A DNA stretch of 42,563 nucleotides from Chthoniobacterales bacterium (lineage in GTDB: Bacteria > Verrucomicrobiota > Verrucomicrobiia > Chthoniobacterales > UBA10450), in NCBI GenBank assembly GCA_013821455.1, contig JACDGS010000037.1:1-42563 (forward strand). Direction: 5' to 3'. The translations under genes were made by a program, and so were the position numbers. The notes below the pieces were generated by a model. It saw only the letters and a list, made by a program, of their open reading frames with translations, did no database searches and had not been told where the DNA came from. Of this stretch, positions 10,118 to 18,354 are shown in pieces. How positions within the stretch are numbered: the stretch's first letter is position 1; each line of letters starts with the position of its first letter.

Positions 10118-11404
10118 ATGATAGATTTATCCAATTCTGCATCAACTCTAGTCGCTATCCCGAGAGATAAGCTCGGCGATCGCCACGAGACGATCGGCCG
10201 CTCTTGCGTGATCGCGCTTGCCGGCGTCGCTCTCATCGCCAAGCTCATTATTGCCTGGACTACGATCGGGACGAATGACGTCATCTCCTTTTACCGCTTC
10301 GGCCGATCTCTCGCCACACATGGATTGGAATGGACCTATGTAAGTGACATTTCATTTAACCATCCGCCGCTGGTAGCGGCATATCTTCGGCTAATCTATT
10401 TTTTGGATCAGAACCCATGGCTGCACGAGAATGGTATCGGCTTTCCCCTATTCCTTCGTTTACCTGGGATCGTGGCCGACTTTGTCGTGGTCCTCGCTTT
10501 ACTTAACGCTGCAAAAGAGCTGCGACTGCCACTCTGGTCCCTCGCCATCCTGGCACTAAGTCCCGTCTCACTCATGATCTCGGGATTTCATGGAAATACC
10601 GATTCCATCATGGTGATGTTCCTTGTCCTCGCAGCTTCCATGTGCCTGCAAGACCGTCCTATTCTATCGGCACTCTTTCTAGCTCTGAGCTGTCAGATTA
10701 AGATTATCCCACTCCTCGTGCTACCGATCTTCCTTTGCTATTGGCTGCACCGCCGCCGCGTTCTTTTCTTCACCGTTCCATTCCTAGTCACTTTGGTTAG
10801 CTTTTGGATTCTGCCTATCCTTAAGTTTCCCGTGGCGTTCCTGCATCGTGTCTTACTCTACGGTAGCTTCTGGGGAATTTGGGGCATCACTTACTGGCTA
10901 AGACTGACTGGGGTGAAGGAACTGAGCCGGGTAACCTATTCTCACCTTCTGCCACTTCAACAAATGATCGGCGCCGGCCTGAAACTAACGATCATCGGCC
11001 TGGTCCTTCTCATCGCTTGGCGGCGTAGAAAACTGGACGGGCGTGGATTGTTTGCTTCCCTGGGATGGGGATGGATCATCTTCTTCATTCTTTCTCCGGG
11101 TGTTTGCGCCCAGTATTTGGTTTGGCTAATGCCGTTCGTGCTCGTTTTATCGCCGGGCTTTTTCGTGTGGTTAACTGCAGCCAGCTCTATTTTTCTTTTC
11201 TTCTTCTACAATAGCATCAGCGGTGGTTTGCCCTGGTATCTCGCCATCTCGACCGGTAATCTGACGGTCGAATGGGTACCCTGGTCGCTCTGGCCATGGC
11301 TTACTCTTATTGCCGGTGCTCTCTTGGTTTGGAATCGCACCCTGACTGCAAATCCCAGCTTTCGCCTTTGCAGCCTCGATTCTATTAATCCTACTCGACT
11401 TTGA
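10118..11404 (+). CDS. GT-C family membrane glycosyltransferase (mannosyltransferase-like)
   Basis: 428 residues, roughly 9-11 hydrophobic helices. The loop after the first helix holds GTNDVISFYRFGRSLATHG and then FNHPPLVAAYLRLIYF, a pattern of DUF2029/PIG-M-like or Alg-type GT-C polyprenyl-sugar transferases. GFHGNTDSIMVMFLVLAAS resembles the conserved helix of that group. No soluble domain. It starts 26 bases after the previous gene, and its TGA overlaps the ATG of the next gene (TGATG), so the three genes 8172-12681 likely form one operon. The sugar and acceptor are unknown; a role in surface polysaccharide or glycoprotein synthesis is inferred. Confidence 0.75.
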   Translation: MIDLSNSASTLVAIPRDKLGDRHETIGRSCVIALAGVALIAKLIIAWTTIGTNDVISFYRFGRSLATHGLEWTYVSDISFNHPPLVAAYLRLIYFLDQNPWLHENGIGFPLFLRLPGIVADFVVVLALLNAAKELRLPLWSLAILALSPVSLMISGFHGNTDSIMVMFLVLAASMCLQDRPILSALFLALSCQIKIIPLLVLPIFLCYWLHRRRVLFFTVPFLVTLVSFWILPILKFPVAFLHRVLLYGSFWGIWGITYWLRLTGVKELSRVTYSHLLPLQQMIGAGLKLTIIGLVLLIAWRRRKLDGRGLFASLGWGWIIFFILSPGVCAQYLVWLMPFVLVLSPGFFVWLTAASSIFLFFFYNSISGGLPWYLAISTGNLTVEWVPWSLWPWLTLIAGALLVWNRTLTANPSFRLCSLDSINPTRL

Positions 11405-12681
11405 TGGGTTCTCCTCGATCAGGGTGGGATCCGGCCTACTGTGTCGTCCTCTTGCTGACGCTCCTCCTGGGCATCTTCCTAAGATTGCCCCAGACGGCCT
11501 TTCAAGAAGGTGGCGTTTTGCATTTAATTGAAGTGGCTCATCCGGCTCCGGCATTCACCGGCATGGGCTTCGACGAACATCTCTATTCTAAGTATGTCGA
11601 TAGTGTCATACGCGAAGGACTCACCGAGTACCCGGCCATTGTCGATCGCTACATCGAGGTGCAGCAAGGATTGCCAGGATCGATTCTGCCGCCCGTCCGT
11701 TTTCTTTATATCTTATCCGCCTATCTGTGGCACTGCCTTTTCGGAAGCGGTGGATTAACTTCGTTACAGGCTGTCGCGTCGCTCTTCAGCATCCTTACTT
11801 TGCTCGTTAGTTGCGCCTTTGCCTGGCGCTTAAAAGGGCCTTTGTGGGCTCTCGGCACCGTTGCCTTGATGGCTTGCGCTCCGACACAGATTCATATGTC
11901 GCAACACGCTTTGGTCGATGGATTTTTTACCTTCTGGGCTTTGCTCTGCCTTTGGCTGCTCTGGGAGAATCTGCGCACGCCGCGTCGGCCGGTCCTGCTG
12001 GTGCTTTACACTCTTGCGCTGGCTCTGCTTGTCCTCACGAAGGAGAACTCGTTTTTCGTCTTTATAGCTATCCTTGCGCTACTTGTTAGTAACCGTTGGT
12101 TGGGATTCGGATCGGTTACGAAGGAGCTCGTCGTTTGCACCTTTGCCGGCCCATTGTTTGGCGTCGTCGTTCTTATATTTCTCGCCGGCGGGATTGAGAC
12201 TCTCCTGACAGTGTACCGGTTATCCGTGGGGAAAAATTTTACGCTGCCCTTCGCTATCGCGACCGGCGATGGCCCCTGGCATCGTTACTTGATCGACCTA
12301 CTGCTCGTTAGTCCCATCGTACTCTTGCTCGCCCTCGGGTCTCTCTTTAGACTGGCTCGCACGCAAACAGCCGAGCTTTACCTGATCGTCTTCGTCGTGG
12401 CTAGTTACGCGATCATGTGCAACGTCAGATATGGCATGAATCTGCGCTACGCCAATATGTGGGACATGCCTCTGCGCTTTCTGGCTTTCAGCCAAATTGT
12501 AACTTTTGGGGAATTAAACCCTAAGTATCGGATGACGATCGTGGGCGGACTCTTATTGTTTGTTAGTGCCTTTGAGATTCATCAGTACATCGTGCTGAGC
12601 GTGCAGTATCCTCTCTACGAGCTAGTCACGGAAGGACTGCTTCGCGCCCTGCATATCTTGAAGGGTTCGGCTCTCCACTAA
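11404..12681 (+). CDS. GT39-like multi-pass membrane glycosyltransferase
   Basis: 425 residues with about ten membrane helices. The first periplasmic loop carries GMGFDEHLYSKYVDSVI, placing an Asp-Glu pair where PMT/GT39 enzymes hold the catalytic Asp, and the helix with HMSQHALVDGFFTFWALLCLW fits the family. The ATG at 11404 overlaps the preceding stop by one base; a TTG one codon upstream is also open. It is the last gene of the plus-strand trio and converges on the GT2-methyltransferase gene with 21 bases between the stops. Substrate unknown. Confidence 0.75.
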   Translation: MGSPRSGWDPAYCVVLLLTLLLGIFLRLPQTAFQEGGVLHLIEVAHPAPAFTGMGFDEHLYSKYVDSVIREGLTEYPAIVDRYIEVQQGLPGSILPPVRFLYILSAYLWHCLFGSGGLTSLQAVASLFSILTLLVSCAFAWRLKGPLWALGTVALMACAPTQIHMSQHALVDGFFTFWALLCLWLLWENLRTPRRPVLLVLYTLALALLVLTKENSFFVFIAILALLVSNRWLGFGSVTKELVVCTFAGPLFGVVVLIFLAGGIETLLTVYRLSVGKNFTLPFAIATGDGPWHRYLIDLLLVSPIVLLLALGSLFRLARTQTAELYLIVFVVASYAIMCNVRYGMNLRYANMWDMPLRFLAFSQIVTFGELNPKYRMTIVGGLLLFVSAFEIHQYIVLSVQYPLYELVTEGLLRALHILKGSALH

Positions 12682-12702
12682 AGAGGGAATTGCTACTTCT
12701 CG

Positions 12703-14259
12703 TTAGGCCACCGTATCCAACACTTGTGTGCTCAGCAAAGCGCTGCCGGAGATTGTTTCACAAAGCAAGTTATTCACTGTCGGGATAGCCTGGGCGCGAA
12801 CGTAGATTTGGTAGGCAAAGAGGCCGCGGCTGAGGTGAATCAGAATAGAGTTAAGTTTCAAAAGGAACCGGGCAAGGAAGTTGTCTCCGATTGCTTTGGG
12901 GAAGGGTGCCGGAATACCGCGCACCTCGAGAATCTTATATCCAGATTGCTCGAGGAGCTCGCCTAACGAGTGAAAGGTGAACAAGCGGGTGTGCGTCGCA
13001 TCAAGGATGCCCTTCTTACCATAGTTGAAGTGACCCAGGAGCAACATCAGGCGGGTGACAACGAATCCTATGTTGGCCGTGGTAAGGATAACTTCCGGGC
13101 GCTTGCACGCAACGGCGAAGCGTAATTCGTCCATGAAACGCGAGGGTTTCTTTAAGTGCTCGATAATATCGAGGAGAAATATCTGATCGAACGCGGAGAC
13201 GTTCACGGGAAACTCTTCCCGATCGAGGTCCCAACAGATAAATTCAATCGGCAGCTCGCGCTCAGGAAGCTGAGGGATCAAACGATCCATCCCAGTAACC
13301 AGGCATCCTTTTCGCGCTAACTCCATGGCCAAATATCCTTGCCCACAACCGGCGTCGAGAATGCGTTGCCCAGGTTTGGCGGCTGCGATCGCCATGGTAT
13401 GGGAGGAAGGGAATCCCAGCTTCAGGTCGTAAGTCAGTTCCGGAGGCTGGACGTCAAATTTCGGATCGTAGAAAAGATTAATCTCGCAAAGTCGCGCCTT
13501 CGTCGTGGCTTTGAAGACATCCCAGGCGTAGCGCATCCCGTTCACGTGGCAGATTTCATCACCGTAGTAGGTAGGGATCGGCAACTCGGCGATGCGCAGT
13601 TTTTTCAGGACGAATTGGATGATGATCTCGGTGTCGAAATGAAAATCCTGTGTGTTCTTCTCGAAAGGGATTTGGGCCAGTGCCTTGGTCGAATAAAGGC
13701 GATAGCCCGAATGGAACTCAGAGAGAGTGGTACCAAGCATCCAGTTCTGAAACCTTGTCAGCACTTGATTGCCTAACCACTTATAAAGTGGCATGCCGCC
13801 AGCCCGCGCGGCGTGTTTATGTAGCATGCGAGAACCGAAGACGGCATCTGCTTCCTCGGCTAGGAGAGGCGCGAGTAAGGCCGGCAACTTTTCCGGGGCA
13901 TATTGTCCGTCCCCGTGGAGAAGGGCGACGATGTCGAAGTTGTTATCGATCGCGTAGCGATATCCAAGCTTTTGATTGCCGCCGTAACCCTGGTTTTCGG
14001 GAGTACGCAGCACGGTGATTTTGAGCCCGGCGTGGGTCTGCTGATAGCGGAGACCGTTGAGGAAAGTCTCATCGCGTGAGGAGTCATCGATCACAAGCAC
14101 CTCGACACCTTGCTGGTGAAGCGAGGCTGGAATGCGACTGAGAACTTTATCGAGCGTCGTTTCAGCATTGTAAGCGACGACGAAAATCAAGACGCGCTTC
14201 CGGCGTAAATTGATTCGAGCAGAGAATCCACGCGTCGTTTCGGTGCCAAGCATCCTCAT
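12703..14259 (-). CDS. GT2 glycosyltransferase fused to SAM-dependent methyltransferase
   Basis: About 518 residues in two domains. The N-terminal GT-A family 2 domain opens with RVLIFVVAYNAETTLDKVLSRIP, has VIDDSSRDET, and LLHGDGQYAPE (the DxD metal/nucleotide-sugar site), as in dolichol-phosphate-mannose-synthase-like enzymes. The C-terminal class I methyltransferase has motif I RILDAGCGQGYLAMELARKG and FDQIFLLDIIEHL, as in UbiG/Methyltransf_11 proteins. Such fusions usually build polyprenyl-phosphate sugars or decorate glycans. The frame is open to 14409, but that overlaps the upstream gene; MRMLG at 14259 or MLG at 14253 are more natural starts. The stop is the TAA of a GCCTAACG motif. 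It probably supplies a donor for the GT-C proteins around it. Confidence 0.85.
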   Translation of the reverse strand: MRMLGTETTRGFSARINLRRKRVLIFVVAYNAETTLDKVLSRIPASLHQQGVEVLVIDDSSRDETFLNGLRYQQTHAGLKITVLRTPENQGYGGNQKLGYRYAIDNNFDIVALLHGDGQYAPEKLPALLAPLLAEEADAVFGSRMLHKHAARAGGMPLYKWLGNQVLTRFQNWMLGTTLSEFHSGYRLYSTKALAQIPFEKNTQDFHFDTEIIIQFVLKKLRIAELPIPTYYGDEICHVNGMRYAWDVFKATTKARLCEINLFYDPKFDVQPPELTYDLKLGFPSSHTMAIAAAKPGQRILDAGCGQGYLAMELARKGCLVTGMDRLIPQLPERELPIEFICWDLDREEFPVNVSAFDQIFLLDIIEHLKKPSRFMDELRFAVACKRPEVILTTANIGFVVTRLMLLLGHFNYGKKGILDATHTRLFTFHSLGELLEQSGYKILEVRGIPAPFPKAIGDNFLARFLLKLNSILIHLSRGLFAYQIYVRAQAIPTVNNLLCETISGSALLSTQVLDTVA

Positions 14260-14282
14260 GAGAAGAGCTAAAAGCGGGCCAT

Positions 14283-16253
14283 CTACATAGGACGTTGCGC
14301 GCTGAGCGGGAGCCGGTTCGCGGACGAATTCCCAGACCGATATATCCAGAGAGCGCCCTGTGGGATTTGCTCGATCAACGAGAATCCATAGGAAGTGGCG
14401 TCGGGCCAAACCCGTGGAAAAACGACATAGCGATAGCCGGCCTTTTGCAGCGAAGGCTGAGCAGGCGACAGGAACAAAACATAAAGATCGGGATGGATAA
14501 GTCCTCCATCGACAGACTGCCCGCGTCCCTCTCGCGGAAGCTCACAGCTGATGTTGGCATAACGATTATAAGTGAAGGCATTTTGCCCTCCGGAATCGAG
14601 TTGAAGTAAGAGAGGCAGGTCAGGAATGATCTTTGTCCCATTGAAGACTTCGGCGCCGGTCGCCTTGACGAGCTGTGCGAAATAGCGGCTCTGGAAGACC
14701 ATCCATTTTCCATCCGGATCCGCCTTGTGAAGTCGTTCGATGCTCTTGAACGCCTCCGAATCCACCAGCGGTGCGAGGCTAGTCATGATTGGATTAATCC
14801 CCGCGCCGCTTATGACAACGAGGGCGCTCAAAACAGCCGGCAGCGATTTGCGAAGTCTTTCCCAGAAGAATAGCACCAGGATAGCCGTATTAATCACCAA
14901 CACGGAAAGCAGCCGCAGCGGATCGGAAAAAAACGTCGGATCGCGCAGGCTGAAGGACCAAAATATCGCGGCCATCGCAAGCCAACAGGCGATACCCGCG
15001 GCGAGGGCTGACCATTTCCGCAAGATCGGCTCTCGATATCGATCAAAGAAAAGGCAGCAGAAAAAAATGTTCGCCAAACCCAGGGCCAGCAACGTTCGGC
15101 GTTCCGTCGAGAAGGAAAGCAGAGTCACGTTGAGTAACCAACTCGGCCATGGCACCACGCAATAAAGGCTGAGTGAAACAAGTATGATCCCCAAAGCGAT
15201 CATGAGCGGCGAAAGACGAATGCGGCCGTGCAGGAATGCGATCAGGAGAGCGACGGCTGGCAATGGCCAGAGCGGGTAGAAATTGCTCGCCTCCGCGATA
15301 TTGCCGTAAACCCTGGGACCTACTTGCTCGGCTTCAAAAAAACCAACGAGACCGGAGAAGAGTTTGAAGACGGAAAGTTCGCCTCCGAGCGAACGCCTCG
15401 CTCCCGGATAGACAGTTTGCCTAACGAGAGCCAGCGTCGGCCAGACATCGATGAGAAAAGGAATCAGGAGAAACCCTGCGGCAGCCAGGCCCAAACCAAT
15501 CAGAGCCACAGACCTCCGAACCGAAACGCTTCCTTCTTCAGGGTCTGCTCTTCGTTCCCAGTAAACACCAACGAGAATGGCGGCCGCGAGCAAGAGAAGC
15601 GGAATTTGGTATGGCGGATAAAGGCAGAGGAAGAAATTGACCGCGAAAAAGATCAAGCCAGCCAGCGCCGCAACAACGCGCCAAGGGGTTGATCGCCGCT
15701 GGAAGCAAACGGCACAACCAAGGCACATGGCCCAGCTTGCAACCATCTCGGGCAGCATGGCTGGTGAAGAAAACCACCACTGCGTAAAACTGGAAAAGAA
15801 AATCCAAACCGCACCGAAGACCACCAGGCCCGGACTTCTCACCCCCAGCTGATGGAGACACCAGCCGGAAGCGAAAAGAAGTCCAAAAACCTTGGCGCAC
15901 CAATAGAACGAAAACCCGCGCTCAAAATCGAATACGAAAAAGCCCCAAAGCTGCGGCCGGAAAAACGTCGTGTAGTAGGCCACCGGCACGCTCATGAGCA
16001 GGGGAGATCTCCCGGCGCCGAGACTGGGATTTTCGATGGGAAAAGGCGGCTTCTGTTTCGCCTGCGAGAGCATCGCTGGCGTCCAGACACTCCACTCATC
16101 TCCTCGCACCCGTCGCGGCGACGAAAAAAGCAGGCCAGGCGGGGTCGCTTTGAGGGAAAGGAGATTGCTCCACATCCCGACGGACGAGCCGTTCAACTTC
16201 AACCCGATCGACAAGCAGAAGAAAAACAGCAGACTCCAACTGCACCAGTACAA
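14283..16253 (-). CDS. Large multi-pass membrane protein, GT-C/YfhO-like
   Basis: 656 residues, mostly hydrophobic, with about 12-13 membrane helices and a C-terminal soluble part (KSIERLHKADPDGKWMVF, NAFTYNRYANISCELP). The first loop, RRVRGDEWSVWTPAMLSQ, puts an Asp-Glu near the membrane as in GT-C fold enzymes, and FTQWWFSSPAMLPEMVA follows in a later helix. The layout recalls YfhO-like bacterial membrane glycosyltransferases, but I recognise no specific family, so the function is a guess from fold and context. It is upstream of and close to the GT2-methyltransferase gene on the same strand (23 bases to the preferred start). It holds one octamer motif, at 15419. Confidence 0.65.
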   Translation of the reverse strand: MYWCSWSLLFFFCLSIGLKLNGSSVGMWSNLLSLKATPPGLLFSSPRRVRGDEWSVWTPAMLSQAKQKPPFPIENPSLGAGRSPLLMSVPVAYYTTFFRPQLWGFFVFDFERGFSFYWCAKVFGLLFASGWCLHQLGVRSPGLVVFGAVWIFFSSFTQWWFSSPAMLPEMVASWAMCLGCAVCFQRRSTPWRVVAALAGLIFFAVNFFLCLYPPYQIPLLLLAAAILVGVYWERRADPEEGSVSVRRSVALIGLGLAAAGFLLIPFLIDVWPTLALVRQTVYPGARRSLGGELSVFKLFSGLVGFFEAEQVGPRVYGNIAEASNFYPLWPLPAVALLIAFLHGRIRLSPLMIALGIILVSLSLYCVVPWPSWLLNVTLLSFSTERRTLLALGLANIFFCCLFFDRYREPILRKWSALAAGIACWLAMAAIFWSFSLRDPTFFSDPLRLLSVLVINTAILVLFFWERLRKSLPAVLSALVVISGAGINPIMTSLAPLVDSEAFKSIERLHKADPDGKWMVFQSRYFAQLVKATGAEVFNGTKIIPDLPLLLQLDSGGQNAFTYNRYANISCELPREGRGQSVDGGLIHPDLYVLFLSPAQPSLQKAGYRYVVFPRVWPDATSYGFSLIEQIPQGALWIYRSGNSSANRLPLSAQRPM

Positions 16254-16360
16254 CCACGACCGCCTTTTCCGAACCCCGGCGGGCGTTGTCTCTCTCGCGA
16301 ATATCGGCGAAGCTTCGATCGCTTACGCAAAGCGAGAAGCATGCCGGTGCCGGCGACGGG

Positions 16361-18169
16361 CTACCTTCCGTTCTGTCCCGCGGGCTTGCGCTGGCCCAGG
16401 ACGGCGTCGGCTGTCGCGAGCATGGCCCGGTCGTCGTTGTCGCTCAGATCCCGTAGCGCTTCTTTGATTTTCCGAAGCGAGCGCCTAACGAAAAGATCCG
16501 CGGCCACGTGATCGGTGGTGACTCCGTGACCGTTGCGGCCAGCGGCGGGTAATTCCGAGTCCCAGCGACTCAGGACACACGTGGTCGCGAATAATTCCAT
16601 CGCCGCGACCGCGACGCGCTCTTGCACGAGCTGCATATCCATGACGGGTTCGCGATACGTGACGAGTGCTTTGTTGACCGCGAAATTGAAACGCCAGACG
16701 AGGCGCGCGAGCTGACTCGCGTAGGAGCGGAGCGAGTCGTGACGAACTGGTATCGTCGGAATCTTAACCGCGGCGCTCAAACGCTTGAGACCGGCGCCCC
16801 AGGCTTTGTTGCGATCCTGCCGCCACGGCTTCAACATCGTGTCGAGGATTTCCTTGAACTCCATCCCCGGCCCGCGCATGCCGACGAGGGCAATGAAAGA
16901 AGTCAGGACTTCGTTGCTCCCCTCGCCGATCTGATTAATGCGTGCGTCGCGGAGCATGCGGCCTAACGGCGAGTCGTCGAAATAAGCGGAGCCGCCGTGG
17001 ATTTGGAAGCAGTCGTTCACGGCGTCCCAAAGGCGCTCGGTGGTGAAGACTTTCAGCATCGCGGTCTCGAGCATGTAATCCTCGAAGCCGCGATCGATGA
17101 GCGAGGCGGTGACCTGCGTCATCGCTTCCATCGCGTAAACATCGGCGGCCATGCGCGCGATTTTTTTCTTCACGAGATCGAAATCGCCCAGCGTCTTTTG
17201 GAATTGCTGGCGCGCGTTGGCATGCTCGACGGCAAGACGCACGCAGGTCTTGGCGGTGCCGGTGCAGCACGCGCCGAAAGTGGTGCGCCCGAAATCGAGC
17301 ACGGTCAGCGCGACGCGCAGACCTTTGCCTAACGGACCCAGAATATTTTCCTTCGGCACTCTTACGTTCGTTAGGCGAAAACGGCCGGTGGCAGTTCCGC
17401 GGATACCGAGCTTCGGCATGCGCGGCTCGATCATTTCGAAGCCTTCCATCTCCGGTGTGACGAGAAACGCGGTGATCGCCGTCTTGCCTTCCTTGCCCGG
17501 CACGGGCGTGCGCGCCATGACGGTGAGGACCTGCGCGATGGAGGCGTTGGTGATGTAACGCTTTTCGCCATTCAGAATGAAGTGAGCGCCATCCTCGCTC
17601 GGAGTGGCCGTTGTTTGGACGTTGGCGGCGTCGGAGCCGGCTTGGGATTCAGTCAGTGCGAAGGCGGCAAGCTGTTCGCCATCCATCAGCTTTGGTAACC
17701 ATTTTTCTTTCTGCTCTTTGGTGCCGAAGAGCAGCAGCGCACGAATCCCAATAGAGTGGTGCGCATTGGTGAAGACCGCCGTCGAGGCACACCGCGCGCC
17801 GATTTCCTCGAGCACTTGGCAATACATCATTTGCGAAAAACCGCGGCCGCCCACTTCTTCGGGAGCAGTCATGCCAAGGACTCCAACGCGCCCGAGTCCA
17901 TCGATAACCTCGCGTGGGATGTCGGCATTGCGATCGATGGCCTCGGCGTCCAGATGTTCGTCGAGAAATTGCCGAACTTCGCGGATAGCTCGCTCCAGTT
18001 TCGCTTGCTGTGCATAGGTGATCTTCGGATAAGGCATTGCCCAATCCGCGATGAAGTCTCCGAGGAAAAGTCCTTTGGCGAAGCCGAGCTCCTGTTTGCC
18101 GGTGAAGAGAAGCTCTTCGGCCTGCTTAATTTCCTTTTGTCGCTGAATTTCTGTTTGAGTAAGTGCCAT
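16361..18169 (-). CDS. Acyl-CoA dehydrogenase, long (VLCAD/ACAD9-like)
   Basis: 602 residues, longer than the ~380 of medium-chain enzymes, with a C-terminal helical extension as in VLCAD/ACAD9. FAD-dependent alpha-beta dehydrogenation of acyl-CoA, the first step of beta-oxidation. Seen: FALTESQAGSDAANVQTTA (FAD/substrate segment), GEKRYITNASIAQVLTVMAR, LGIRGTATGRF, DFGRTTFGACCTG, the QIHGGSAYFDDSPLGRMLRDARI flavin motif, and QIGEGSNEVLTSFIALVG, where the Glu of GEGSNEV (about residue 419) is the likely catalytic base. Starts MALTQTEIQRQ. Not obviously in an operon; nrdJ ends 185 bases upstream of its start, on the same strand. Confidence 0.92.
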   Translation of the reverse strand: MALTQTEIQRQKEIKQAEELLFTGKQELGFAKGLFLGDFIADWAMPYPKITYAQQAKLERAIREVRQFLDEHLDAEAIDRNADIPREVIDGLGRVGVLGMTAPEEVGGRGFSQMMYCQVLEEIGARCASTAVFTNAHHSIGIRALLLFGTKEQKEKWLPKLMDGEQLAAFALTESQAGSDAANVQTTATPSEDGAHFILNGEKRYITNASIAQVLTVMARTPVPGKEGKTAITAFLVTPEMEGFEMIEPRMPKLGIRGTATGRFRLTNVRVPKENILGPLGKGLRVALTVLDFGRTTFGACCTGTAKTCVRLAVEHANARQQFQKTLGDFDLVKKKIARMAADVYAMEAMTQVTASLIDRGFEDYMLETAMLKVFTTERLWDAVNDCFQIHGGSAYFDDSPLGRMLRDARINQIGEGSNEVLTSFIALVGMRGPGMEFKEILDTMLKPWRQDRNKAWGAGLKRLSAAVKIPTIPVRHDSLRSYASQLARLVWRFNFAVNKALVTYREPVMDMQLVQERVAVAAMELFATTCVLSRWDSELPAAGRNGHGVTTDHVAADLFVRRSLRKIKEALRDLSDNDDRAMLATADAVLGQRKPAGQNGR

Positions 18170-18322
18170 AAAAAGGGAAGCCGGCGAGTGCCGGAAAGTT
18201 TACAAGATTTTAACCGCGAAGCCGCACTGTCGCCGCGACGCGTCGGTGTCGCAAACTCAGGCTTTTTTGGGGCGATATCCCAGCGGTCTCGAAGCATCAC
18301 TCGGTCGGCGCTAGGAGCAACA

Positions 18323-18342
18323 CGCGATCACAGAGGATCGCG
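18323..18342. terminator. Short hairpin after nrdJ, weak terminator candidate
   Basis: CGCGATC and GATCGCG pair across a 6-base loop just downstream of the nrdJ stop. There is no T run on the minus strand, so intrinsic termination is doubtful. Confidence 0.3.
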
Positions 18343-18354
18343 CTCGAGTTTACT

